Positions 12,501 to 23,600 of a DNA stretch of 51,086 nucleotides are shown piece after piece. Every line of letters starts with the position of its first letter. Position 1 is the stretch's first letter. Location of the stretch: the NCBI RefSeq assembly GCF_000499385.1, contig NW_013655150.1, forward strand, positions 1-51,086, given 5' to 3'. The position numbers and the translations under genes were made by a program. Source of the DNA: Eimeria necatrix (Eukaryota; Apicomplexa; Conoidasida; Eucoccidiorida; Eimeriidae). A model generated the notes under the pieces. The model was not told the DNA's origin and did not search any database. It saw only the letters and a list, made by a program, of their open reading frames with translations.

Positions 12501-14058
12501 ATTGAAAGCAGACCAGCTCTACAACGCAAGAGAAAGCTATACAAAGTGAACGGAGCTTGCAAACACACAACAATGAGCACACGCAAACACTGCAGAACGT
12601 AAATAATGAAAACGCATAATGGGGGACGACTCACAACCAGGTGCTGAGAGTAGTCATATCCGTCTTGAGGAAAGTAGCAATCGCCGCTCTGTAGAGTCAC
12701 ACAAACAAAACGGAAGGTAAATTGTACGGAAAGACCTGGCAGAGACAAATTCACATTTACACAGTACTATTACAAATGCGGAGTCAAAGTATCGTGCAGA
12801 CACAAGGACAAGCACAGAGTGGGGCATTACATGGGGACTGGACACGCGCAGCAATAGGAAAGACAGAAACAAACCAAGAATGGCCAGCATGCATAACGTA
12901 AATTGGTAGGGAGGCGAGTTTCCCGAACTTAGCCCTAAGCCCTACACCCTAAAACAAAAACCTGCGCCCGCAATATGTCTGTGAAAAAGAATAAAGCTTG
13001 TAGTTGCCCCAGAAAAAAGAAGTAACGGCACAACCATGCAAAAAAGGCAGGAATCGACGGCACACCAAGTCCGGTTCTGTAGGTCTTCTCTCGGGAACCT
13101 GAACAACAGAAACGCGCATCCGTGGGGTTTAAAGCCTTCAGCATGTAACATCGCCGGATGGCATCATAAGTGTAGAAAGGTTTTCCCCAAATGCAGCGGC
13201 AGGCAATAGCCAGAAGGGGAGCACTAATAATGGAGAGTAACCGAAAGAGGCAAATACATACGGGGGACAAAAGCACAAACCTACACACACAGACACAGTG
13301 GCTCAAACAAACACAGACAAGAAAACAGCTAAATGTAGTTATTCTTACGACTGTTTCAGTTCCAAATTCTTGTTGATCAATCTGCTTCTGTAGGTACTCT
13401 GGAAGGGGTTGCTGTGGCTGAAGACAAATCGACAGGACACTGGATCATACGTGGTTCATTACTTACGGTGAGCAAGAACCCGTTGTTCGTCTGTAAGGAA
13501 CCAAAAAATGCAGAAGCACGGAAAGACGAAAATGTTGGTGGTTTTGACGCATCGTTGCTGTTGCTCTATTGGCTTCTTTCCTTTGGTTCGTGAGTCCGCT
13601 GCTGGACCTTCTAAGTTGCTTTTTCTGGGGACACTGACCAGCCTGTCAAACGTGCCCACAGTTTTTAACGTAGCGCCACAAAACCTAGCGACAGGAGGCA
13701 GGCTGAAGTGGAGCAGCAACGACTGCAGCAGCCATCAACGGCTGCAACTTACCTTGTTTCTGGCATTGGGAGGTATGACCCGCTGCAACTGCATGCGAAC
13801 CGATTTTGTCTGGTCAGCTGCTGCTGGTCCCTGTCGCAATTGCTGCTGAGAGAGGGGCAATAACTTGAATGTGAAATTGTTGGGGTTATTTTTTTGGAAC
13901 CGAACTTTCCGGCCTTTTCCCTGCTGCTGTTGCTGTTGTTTTTGCACTGTTGCTGTTGTCGGGTCCCCTGAGTCTTTCGCTGTTACTGCTCCTGATGCAT
14001 TACTTTCGGGGGCCTCAGCAGGAGGCCCCTCAGTAGTGTATGTTCCCTTCTTTGACAT
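9510..14058 (-). CDS. LTV1: LTV1-type 40S ribosome assembly factor, at least ten exons
   Basis: LTV1 is a cytoplasmic/nucleolar factor that helps assemble the 40S head and is removed late in maturation. Exons placed with consistent phase: 14058-13753 (ATG start; ends PPNARNK), 13490-13467 (only 8 codons), 13417-13349 (LPEYLQKQIDQQEFGTE), 12688-12635 (QDGYDYSQHL, the most diagnostic LTV1 motif), 12257-12158 (TLGGGTLLSHPEGKK), 11997-11897 (VLAALEACDAYEEIADDF, the LTV1 pattern of Ala-Leu-Glu then YEE..DDF), 11742-11465 (acidic; HTFDYSEEEIDTPD), 11400-11349 (RLEQLLEEYRDECIGE), 11252 onward (DEVDESDSFSAYEECFDSF), and the last exon 9662-9510 (TYRPRGETTEERKVRKAAVK, the family's C-terminal RPKGE..EE+K.RK signature, then stop). 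The part between about 11150 and 9662 holds one or more unresolved exons; the Ser-rich frame at 10900-11060 and a short frame at about 9870-9980 are candidates. Exon 1 has a poly-Gln run. Confidence 0.85.
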
Positions 14059-14659
14059 TTGAAGGTACTGGACTAGAAGACAAACTCAAGCCGCTCTTGC
14101 AACTGAACGCAGGTACTGCTCTTGCTGTTGCCGCCTTTCTGCAGTTGCCGCGCACAACAGGAATGCCTGATGGAATCAAAGGAGATAGCCGACCTTGTTG
14201 GCCGAAATATCAGGCCCAAGCATCGATATTTCGAACCCGCATCAGTCAACGTCACGGTTACCCCTCCTCTGCGTCATCTAAACTATCCCTCAAATAAGCT
14301 CACAGTTTTCACCACAAAAGGTACAAATTTTAGCGTGAAACGCTTGCGTGTGGGTTACATGCGGAGCGGAGCAGTCGCAGCTGCTGCTGTTGCATGCGCC
14401 AGCAGCAGCCGGAAGTACGTTTCTGGATTTGTTTTATCAACGGTGGAGGGAAGCGGTAATAATCACTCAAATGCAACTTCCTTTATTTCTTTTCTCTGTG
14501 CTGGTTTAAGCAAGTTTTCTTGTCGTTTGGCAGCGGCAGGTATAATAGCGTGTGCGGCACTGCGGCGGCAGCGGGACTTAGTGTGAATATGGTGGGCAGG
14601 TTTGTGTCTCATTCCTGTCCTTCTGTTTCATACTTTGCAAAGCTCCGCATTGTCCAGTT
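14059..14659. promoter_or_regulatory. 601-bp divergent intergenic region
   Basis: Separates the start of LTV1 (-) from the start of the ISCA2-like gene (+), so it should contain both promoters. No motif was recognised. The plus-strand open frame at 14122-14586 has no family features and most likely is not a gene. Confidence 0.45.
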
Positions 14660-15843
14660 ATGTTTCACTTAGTAGGCACTCATCTGTGGATGGCTGCTGC
14701 TGCCGCTGGTGCTGCTCGCGCAGCTTCAGCAGTGGGACGGCACTCAGCTAATGCTGTTGTACCAAGAACTGTGGGATGCCGTCCTATAGCTTCAACAGCC
14801 GCAGAAGCCAGAGTGCTTAGAAATATCTGCCGCAGCTACGCCTCTTTTTCGGGCGAAGCTGCTGTTGGCATCTCAGTCAACACAACTTGTGGAATGCTAC
14901 AGCAACAGCACCGCCTTTGCCGTGTGGCGTACAATATTGGTAACGGAAAGAGCATCAGCACATACTTAAGGACTTTTAAAACCGTCTCACCAGCAGCTGC
15001 CATTGAGAGGCCTCGACCTACAGAGGCCTCTTTCGGCGCCGAGGACAGTAATGTTGCAGCAAGGGCAGCAGAAGCAGCAACAGCGACAAATACTGATGCT
15101 TCAACAACAACATCTTCGGTCTTAGATGATCAGGAGAAGCTCCTCCTTCGATGCACTGATAAACCAAACTACGAGATCTATGCCTCACCTTCTGTCATCT
15201 CCAGGTTGCAGTACGTCAAACAACGACGAAAGGCTTCTGTTACCCCTGCAGCCGCAGGGGAGAAAACTCCTCCCGCAGAAACTACAGCAGCTTCTGATTG
15301 CCTTGGACTCAGAGTAGCAGTTTCAGGGGGAGGATGCAGCGGCTACAAATATTCCTTTGCAGTGGTGTCGCTTGAAGAAGCAGAGCGAGACGGGGACCTG
15401 TAAATTTTAGACCCTACGCTCTTGCACTCAGATCTCGAATTTTTGTGATGAGCGGTGATCAGAGAATTCGAACCTGGCGCAAACGGCATTAGGCTTTTGT
15501 CTTTTTCCCTAGGCTTTTGACTTTTTCAGTTATTTGCAATGCAGCGGCTAAGGGTTTTAGGATTTTTCGTTGCTGTGTTTGTCGCAGGATCTTCCGGTCA
15601 TCTCCCGAGCTGGCCTGCGAAGAGAAGACAAGCCTTGAGGATGGCACCATTAGTAGCACAAGCAGCGCCAACAACGACTGGTTTGTGTGTTTTCATCCTT
15701 CCGCGTTGCGTTTGGTTGAAAGCGGCAGCTTTGTCGCATTTGAGTCCTCATTGGGCGGTTCTTCGTTCGTTTTGAAAAAAAACAAGAAGGCATCAACCAC
15801 CTGCAGCTGCGGACATTCCTTTGGCATAGACATTCCGTTCTAG
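14660..15843 (+). CDS. ISCA2: A-type iron-sulfur carrier (IscA/HesB family, ISCA2-like), two exons
   Basis: Scaffold/carrier that delivers Fe-S clusters to target enzymes. Exon 1 is 14660-15399; the intron has donor GTAAAT at 15400 and acceptor CGCAG ending at 15587; exon 2 is 15588-15843. The splice joins phase 2 to phase 1 and gives 331 residues. The IscA core sits at the C-terminus: first ligand loop LRVAVSGGGCSGYKY (Cys near residue 226), then DWFVCFHPSALRLV, then STTCSCGHSFGI with the C-x-C-G pair near residues 319 and 321. All three conserved cysteines are present. The first 200 residues are a long, Ala/Thr-rich, Arg-containing presequence, consistent with organelle import; mitochondrion is more likely than apicoplast, but this is inference. 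Bacterial IscA is about 107 residues, so about two thirds of this protein is extension. SufA-type apicoplast carrier is the alternative. Confidence 0.9.
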
Positions 15844-17674
15844 ATGCCTATGGCGGCCTTCACCTACTGCGTCAGCTCCTGCTGCTATTTGTGCTGCTGG
15901 CGCTGAGTATTTTTCACCGGGTGATGGCTCCAGTGGGGGTGGTGATGCTTCTGAAATTGCTGGAGCTTGCAGCGGGCGGTGGTGCTGCTGTTATAAGGGG
16001 TAGCGGAGGCGGTGCTGCTGCTAGTGCTGCTTTGAAGACTCGTGTTTGTGGAAGGGTCGTATTGGTACAGGACACGTACGGGCTTGCCTGTTGTTTGCTT
16101 CCGGGGATTTTTCGTCTACAAGCTGCACCAACTGAATCCCAAATGCTGACCGGAAACTTCTTCGGCGTGAAGCATATGCCTACACAGAAAGACATGTGGA
16201 TAGCATGTGGATGTGCCGCGCCGGTTCATAGCGTCACTCTTTGCGGGTTCAGTTGGGGTGAAGTGTCAGCCATTCACTGCGTGCGGCGCACAGCGTCCTA
16301 CTGCTGCCGAGGCACAAGGCGGCAGCAGCAGCTGGGGCGGCAGCTGCAGCAGGACATACATAGGCCCTACCAATCGTGGCTTGAGCCCACGGGCAGGGAA
16401 AACGACGTCGATGCAGCAACAGTAACCCACGGCGAAGGGTTTCGTTCCCTCTTCGAGCCACGTAGAGGCTCTTTTTTCTCCCCACAACGGCTCAGGTTTC
16501 TGTTTCGCTGCATTCTGCCCCCGCTGCCAGTGGGTTTGCGGGAACCAGCGAACAAGCTGCAAACCCTAAATTGCCATTATGAGTTTTCTAGAGTACCTGG
16601 CAGCTGCCGCATTCTAGTGTGCGGCTCGCAGCCATGGAACAGCCATGGGCTGTTGTATGCGCAACGCTATTGCCCAACGGCTAGCGGAACGAGCTGAGGC
16701 CAGAAAAAGCCAGGTATAAAAGCGATAAGGAGCCTCTCAAAGGCGGATCTCTGCTCGAAATATTGCGTATTTGTGGATTTTGCTCCGCTCGAGGTTGGGG
16801 GGTGGCGGCTGTCTGAGTAGCCGAAATATTGCCATTTTGCCGGTAGTGGGGCAGGTAGAGAAGGCAACAAAGAGCCTCTGGCTCAAGGCGTAGTGCTGCG
16901 CAACAGTATAGTTGTGAACATACTTGAGATACAGAGGGGAGGCATGCGCGGGGTTCGTGCTTGTCTGCACAGTGGCCGTGCGAAAGAGAGGGTGCCGTCT
17001 CTGGTGCCTGGGGCGTCAGGCTCCTTTTAGCCCATGCGGCTTCTGTGTTCCAGTTTAGCTCGTTTCTGAGTTTCAGTCTTAATGTAGCATCCAATGGCGT
17101 ACACTGAGGCGCGCAGCTGTTGCATGCGCGGATACTGGCCAGGCAAATTCAAAACCCTAGCCCCTCAACCCTAACGCCGATTGGCAGTACTTGTGGCTAG
17201 TTGTTGACTAGGCGGGATCTGTTTACTTTTGCAACCTGTGTGCATGCATGCTGGGGCTGCAGCCCCAGCAGCTGCTGCAGTCGATGCATGCGCTGTTGGC
17301 GCTGCATCGTAGAAAATATCCCACCAAACGCATGAGCGTTTCCTTTGGTTCCTTCATTTTCGTTGTAGTCTAGAGCCCTTGGGGGGGTTGTTTCGAGGCG
17401 ATGCATTTGCATTTAGCAGCTGCTGCAGAGGCACGCGCTGCAGCAACCGCAGCAGGAACGACTGCTCCTGCTGTTATGCTGCAGCAACGTCAAATACACG
17501 GGCCTTTTTTGAAGCAGCACATATTAAAGATCTAGAGGCCTCCTCAGCGACAACATCATTCCCTTGTCAAAGCGCGTGCTCCAGGACCAGCTGGTTGGTT
17601 CACAGCTGCTGTGCAGCAGCAACGTGAGCTGCGCAGCAGCAGACCCGTAGCCGCTGCAGCTGTTACAGAAGCTG
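15844..17674. other. Intergenic stretch without a secure gene
   Basis: A 268-codon plus-strand frame at 15891-16697 has no recognisable domain and lies directly behind the ISCA2-like stop; I do not call it. A small exon-like unit at 16645-16713 (MGCCMRNAI... then GTATAA donor) is described under findings. Telomere-like CCCTAAA/CCCTAG heptamers occur at about 16561-16570 and 17150-17172. A CAG-rich stretch begins at about 17270. Confidence 0.4.
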
Positions 17675-20600
17675 ATGAGTCGACCATCTGCTTCACCTGC
17701 CTCTGTGGCAGGTCCAGGGCAGGGGAGCTGCGGGTGCCCCCAGCTGTCCTACCCCACGAATGAGGATATGCAAATAGCCCGTAGCAGTTTCTTACAGCTG
17801 GCCGCGGCGCTGGAAGCAGCGGCAAGAGGCAAGAGTCTCAGCAGTTCTGTGGAGGCGCTCAGGTGGTCACTTAGGGGGCTGCAAGACGTGGGAAAGTTGT
17901 TACTGTTGCTGCTGCAGCAGCAACAACGCTGCAGGACACTCCTTTCGCACTCAGTTTGGCCCGCAGCTGCAGAGAAAGTTTCTGCTGCATGTAGAAGCTA
18001 TACTGAGGAATTCCTGCCTCAGATGCTACTTCTACACACCGTGGAGACTCAGTTGCAGGAGCAGGAAACGCAGCAGCAGCAACACACACTGCAGCAGCAG
18101 ATGTTGCAGCTGGCAAGGGAACTGCAGCTGCTGCAACTCAGCTTTATGCACAAGCTGTTGGAGCAGGAACCAACAGCAGCGCCTGTCTGCGCTACCCCCA
18201 TCGCCATGATCCTTAGCATGCACAGTGACGTGTGGTACACCAGCGCCAGCTCCACTACCAGCGACGGCGATAGCAGCAGCAGCAGCTTACAGCTAAATGT
18301 AGTGATGGCAACTTTTGACTTGATGCAGAAGTGCGGGGCAACACTGCTGCAGGAGACCCTTGCTGCAGCAGGCCGACTCAGCGGCAGGGGAACAGCCGCA
18401 GTGGCGGTGAGTGTGCAGCTTCTGTCTAAGCGACGGCCATAGCCCCCAAGCCCCGTCAGTTTCCTTTGCTGCCATCTAGTCAAAAGCTAGGTCTGTTGAC
18501 ACGTTAGCAGCAGCTGTTTCCATGCATGCAAATCAGGCGCAAAGAAGTCGCCAACGCTGAGTCTATGTTAGACCAACGCAGCCCTGGAGTTCACCCATCT
18601 TCCTGCCGTAATCAAATGGGCATCATGTCTAGGTTTGCTGCTGCTGCTGCTGCTGTTTCCGTCGCTGCAGGATTACATAGGTGGCGCAGCCGCATGCACC
18701 CGGGGCTTTGCAGCACTCAGCAGCATCCGTTCTCACGTCCACGAAGCCCTTGTGCGCTTGCCGCTGCTTCTGGCCCCCGCTGACACTTGTGGGGTCCCAG
18801 AAGGGCAGCAGCAACAGGACCAGGACAGGCGGGCTGCTGCGGCGCGGTGTATGCGCAGTTGCTTGTCTGTTCTTGCGTCTTGGGCTGAGGTACTCCACTC
18901 GCTTGCTGAGGACCCTGGAATTGCTGCCTCCGCCAGTAGAGGCCAACAGCAACCGCAACACGCATTGCTGCTGCAGCCGGAAGCAGCCCATGCAGAGCAG
19001 CTACTGCGGCACACTGCAGCGGCATGGGAAGAAGCCGATACTCAGCTGCTGCTGAAGTTGCTGCTGCAACCACCACACACTCATACGGAGACTCCTGCCA
19101 CAACACCAGTTACACTAAAAGATAAGGGTGCCCACGTGGGTGGTGCTGCGACCTCAGCAGCCGCAGCAGCGTCGGCAGTCTCATCAACAGCAAGAGGAAA
19201 GGCGCTTGTGAACCCTCTCGTGTACGGCGAGGTGCTTCAGACGGCTATTTGGATATGCTGCCGTTTGCCACGGCGGCTGTCCTTCTTTCTGCAGCCTCTT
19301 ATTCAAATTGCGGACGTGCTTCGAGGGTTTCACCAACAAGTCGTAGATGCTGCTGCTGCAGAAGACAATGAAGAAGCGGACTTCTCCAAAACAACAGATA
19401 TCGCTGTTGCCGGGAACAAGGGCTGCGGGATCCGCTGCGTCGCCACAGCTGCAGCAGTCTGTGGTGGTTCTGCTGCAGTGCATGCTTTGCTGCTGTTGCT
19501 GCAGCGAGAGGGTCTGCGGCTGCTAGCGTCTCCCCGGTGCTCTCCGGCCGCAGCTCTTCTGCTTATAGATGCAGCAGGTAGACGGGAGCCTGCCCGATTG
19601 CTGCAGCGGGAAGCGAATGCCAAGTTTCAGTCCATGTGGGCAAGTAAGCAGCGGAGCAGTAGCGGGAGCTGCAGCAGCCCGCCGCTTGAGGAGACCGCTG
19701 CTGAGGTTAGCCTTCCAAAAAAGCGACGCATCGTAGAAGCCAGCATCGACAGCAGCAGCAATGCCAGTAACGGCAGAGCAGCACAAGAGAAAGAAGAACG
19801 AATTTCCGCCGCTGCTGCAGCAGAGAGTGTTGCTGCAGCGTCTGCTGATGCTGCGGCTGCGTCCCGCGTGCTGCTTGTAGCAGAGACAGATGCGGGAGCA
19901 TGGCGGTCTCATGAGCAGCAAGTGGACGCCACTTCGTTGTTGCTGGATCTGTACAACCCGCAGCGCCTCACAGCTATGCTGATACAGGGGCTGCAGCGAG
20001 GCAGCAACAGCAGCAACGGCCGCGGCGGCAGCAGCGGCAGCCTAGCTGCAACGACCCGCGCGTGCGCGCCTGCAGTGGAGTTGCTGCGTGCAGCAGAGGC
20101 GAGACTTCAAGCGGGAGACAGCATACGCAGCAACGATGGCCCACCAGTGCGGGCCTCTTTTGGGGAAGTTCAGCATTCACTGCCAGCCCTTTTTGAACTT
20201 CAGGATGTGCAGGAAGAACCAATGGGCTGCAGTACAGTACGTTGCCATGGACGCTAGAGTGCTGTGCTGTGAAGCTTCACAACCTAAGTGACTACTTACA
20301 CTTCAAGTTGAAAGTGAATCAGGAGCAATGCAGCAACGACGCCAGCAGCGCGAGCAGCTAAGACAGACGGCAGCTACTGGCCCCGATCTGTCCATTGGTC
20401 AAGCTTTCGTGCACTCATCTGCTCGCTGCAACTGTTGCCGCTGCTGTTGCTGCAGGAAACGGAAGAAAGCAGCCTGGCTATTTCTTTCGCGCCACGGCTG
20501 TCTGCGTCTCCAGAGGCCTACATGGAGTTGCTTGCTGCGCAGGTGCTTGGTAGGCTGCTTTGCTTCTTCTACTGCTGTTGGAGCAGTAGTAGTTCTTGTT

Positions 20601-23600
20601 GCGGCAAAAGCATCTGGTTTTAATGGTTCCTGCGCACTCGCCGATGCTGCTACTGCGAAGGCGAATGTTTGCGCTACTATTTTGGGTCTGTTCCCCGTAG
20701 GCGGTCCCCTTCCGGAGTGTCTTCCTGGCAGCAATGCGTATGCAGACCGTCTTTTATTCTTGCAGGTGAGGTTTTGAGGTAATGTCCGTGCCTTAGGAAG
20801 CCTGTGTCTGCTGTGTCGTCATGATGAGCCACTGAGGAAGCTGCCTTTACGGCATGCGATATCTGTGGCATTTCGCTCATTTGCTGTTTCCGCTGCTGCT
20901 TTTGTCGTTCTTGCAGTGGCGGCAGCAAATTTTCTTGCGGCTGGCCGAGCGGATGGCAGAGCCTATGAAGGATGCTTTGTTGCTTAGGGCCGTCAGAGCG
21001 ATTTTCAAGTGGGTGTTGCACCTGCTATCTGCAGTTGGCTGGTTTCACAACCCTTCGTTTCTGTGTCCGCCTTCGCGGCATTTCGTTATTGAATTCCTCC
21101 TGCGGAATGCTTCTTGCGAAGTGCTTGCTGCTGCTTTGCTTATTGCCGCTGTGCTGGTGCGGCTGAATGGTTAGTGTGTTTATTGAGTATGTTGCACAAT
21201 GTCTCCTTTCTAGCATACTGCTGAATTGGTTGTGCCTGTTTGTTTGCGAGCTCGTCTCCGTTTGTTTACATGCCACACCTGGCTTCTAATCCTATTATCT
21301 CGGGCTGAAGCTCTAGGGTTTCAGAGTTTCAGAGCTTTTGCTGTGTGGTCGCCGGTTCTCAGGAATGAAGAGGCTTTACAGGTGTCTCCTCAGGTAGGCA
21401 GCTGCTGTGTGCTGTGCGTTTTCCCATGTGATTGCTGCGTTAGCAGCAGCCACTACAGTGATTGTTCCCGTGTAGACGTACGCTGCTTTGTTGCCGCTGC
21501 AGGAGACCAGCGGCAGCACTCCCTTGTTCGTGCTTCAAGCAAAGCTGGCACTGTCTCTCGATCTTCTATTTTTTATCTCAAGCCGCAGCTGTAGCAATTA
21601 CATTAAACAACGGCAGTTGCGACTTTCACAAGCTGCATCAGAATTAGGGGCGGCAGCAACAACAGCCGTGCAGCCTACCCTAACGCTTGCGCTTATAGGG
21701 AAATTGCCAGAAGCCTTGGAAGGGTGGTACCCCTGGAGGTTCCTCGTAAAGGGTTCCTGGGTTACCTCAACGTTCACAACTTATGAGAAGGCCTTCGCGG
21801 AATGCCTGTCCATGGCCTACTGCCAGGAGCTCTTGGATGACACGTAATACAAATTGGGCTTTCATAGCTGCTCGCAGTGCTGCTGTTGCTTACATCCTTC
21901 TCAGGCGCCCCCTCTTTGTCGAATGTCGCTGTCAATGTCAAAGCCATAGGGGCAGGCTGTTTCTGCTGCTGCAGTGGTCGTTACTTCGACACAGGGAGTT
22001 GTGGTTGCTGCTACAGGCTCATCTCTTGCTGCTGTGACTGTTGGTTCTTCTGTAGGGCATTGCGAGCTGCATACAGTCAGCTCATGGGGCGCTTTCTCGT
22101 GGCCTCACCGCTCGTGCCTCCCTCAGCTTTTGCGTTCCTTGCGTGGCTGGCAGACGGAGAGCCGCCGGCAGCAGCAGCTGCTGCTGCTGCAGATGCAGCC
22201 GGAGCGGCAACTGCTCCAACAGCAGCGTCAGCGAATTTACATGAGCAACAGAACCAGTCGCTCAGCGTGCAAGCACACGGCGAAGCTGGAATAGCAAATA
22301 TGGACGATAGTGCGATGCAGGTCTGCACAGTACAGCCTGAATACCGTGGGCAGCAGCCGCAAGTGCAGCTGTTTGCTGCAGCGGATTTGGTTGCTGCATG
22401 CGGTCTCAGTGAGAGCCGCAGCGCCAAGGCCTTGGCCAACGATAGGCGGCTTGTAGTCGCTGCTCTTTCACAAATCATTAGGAGAAAGAACGCACCGTTG
22501 TCTCGGAGGTAAATTTCTGTCCCAAGCGTAAAACCCCTGACCAAAATCATGAATGCTCCGATTGCCGTATTGAAAATGCTTCACAAGTTGGAAAGTTTAG
22601 GCTCTTGTGTACGTCACAAGTTGGAGTGAGAGAAAGGAAAGTAATACGAGACATCAATTCTTACTGCGGATCTGGAGAGAATACAGAACAACACGCGGGA
22701 GTCCAGAGTCTTTTGTTCCTACCACGGTCGCTGCCTCACCTGAAGCTACTACATTTAAAAATTTTGCATTTCTTGCTAGCAATCTCTTAATGCTTCTAAA
22801 TTTATTGCTGTTGCTTTACTGGCTGCTGTGGGTGCAGAACTGCGTTTACGCTGCTCATGCGCCTTTGCCATGTGGGCTCTGTGGGCTGCCGCCGTCTCTT
22901 CTCCCGTCTTTTCGCCTCCGTGAAGGGCACATACACTCCGCCAGCCGATAACTGGCAGCAGCAAACAATTAAAGATCTCCTTCTGCGCCACAAAGTCCCA
23001 GACGCAGCGCCATCATCAACAGTAGTAACGCAGGCCAGCGACTCCGAAATTAGTGTGAGGGCCCCCCAAGGGGCCCCCTTGTGGCAGATGCCAGCGCGTT
23101 TGCTGCAGCAGAGCGGCTTGAAGGTGCTACAGGAGCCGCCACATCACCAGGGGGATGAAGCAGCCACTGCTGCAGCTGCCGCCTCTGCTGCATCAGCGGA
23201 AGGGGCTTCCGAGGGTGCAGTATCCTCTATCGAGCTGCAGGGCTGGGGGTCGCCGGAATACTTTTCCGGCCGCTGGGTTGAGGAAGTGGCTTCCCTTGTT
23301 TTTGCGTAAGAGTACACTGCTTGAGGCTTCTGGCTGAGCTCTTGTTGAGCGTTTTTCCGTTGGCGTGTTTGCCAAGTGCTTAGGGCAGCCCCTAACGGCT
23401 CTAAGCACATCTATCGCACAACGATGCGCTGCAGTGCCGCGCATACTCATTTGCTTCGAACGACAGATTTGGACAGAGCTAAACATGCGTTGCCTTTCTG
23501 TTGCTGCCTCTTTCTGCATCTGTCGTTGGTGTTCGCAGCTCAGCTGGAGGACCAGGATCGGTGGAGGCGCTCCTGGGTCTTATGCGCATCAGCGCTTTCC

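Noticed and set aside
15455..15480. Reverse box B (GAATTCGAACC) in the ISCA2-like intron
   Set aside because: The T-arm stem does not pair, and no cloverleaf can be drawn.
15891..16697. Plus-strand 268-codon frame behind the ISCA2-like gene
   Set aside because: No domain, odd composition, and it begins within 50 bp of the previous stop; probably chance in GC-rich DNA.
17655..17762. Zinc-finger-like C-x2-C (ICFTCLCG) in a plus frame overlapping the symplekin start
   Set aside because: Only one Cys pair; the frame is closed by TAG upstream, and the overlapping frame carries the better-supported exon.
22077..22550. Minus-strand 157-codon frame opposite the symplekin-like exons
   Set aside because: Ala/Cys-rich antisense of triplet-rich coding DNA; the plus strand has the conserved reading.
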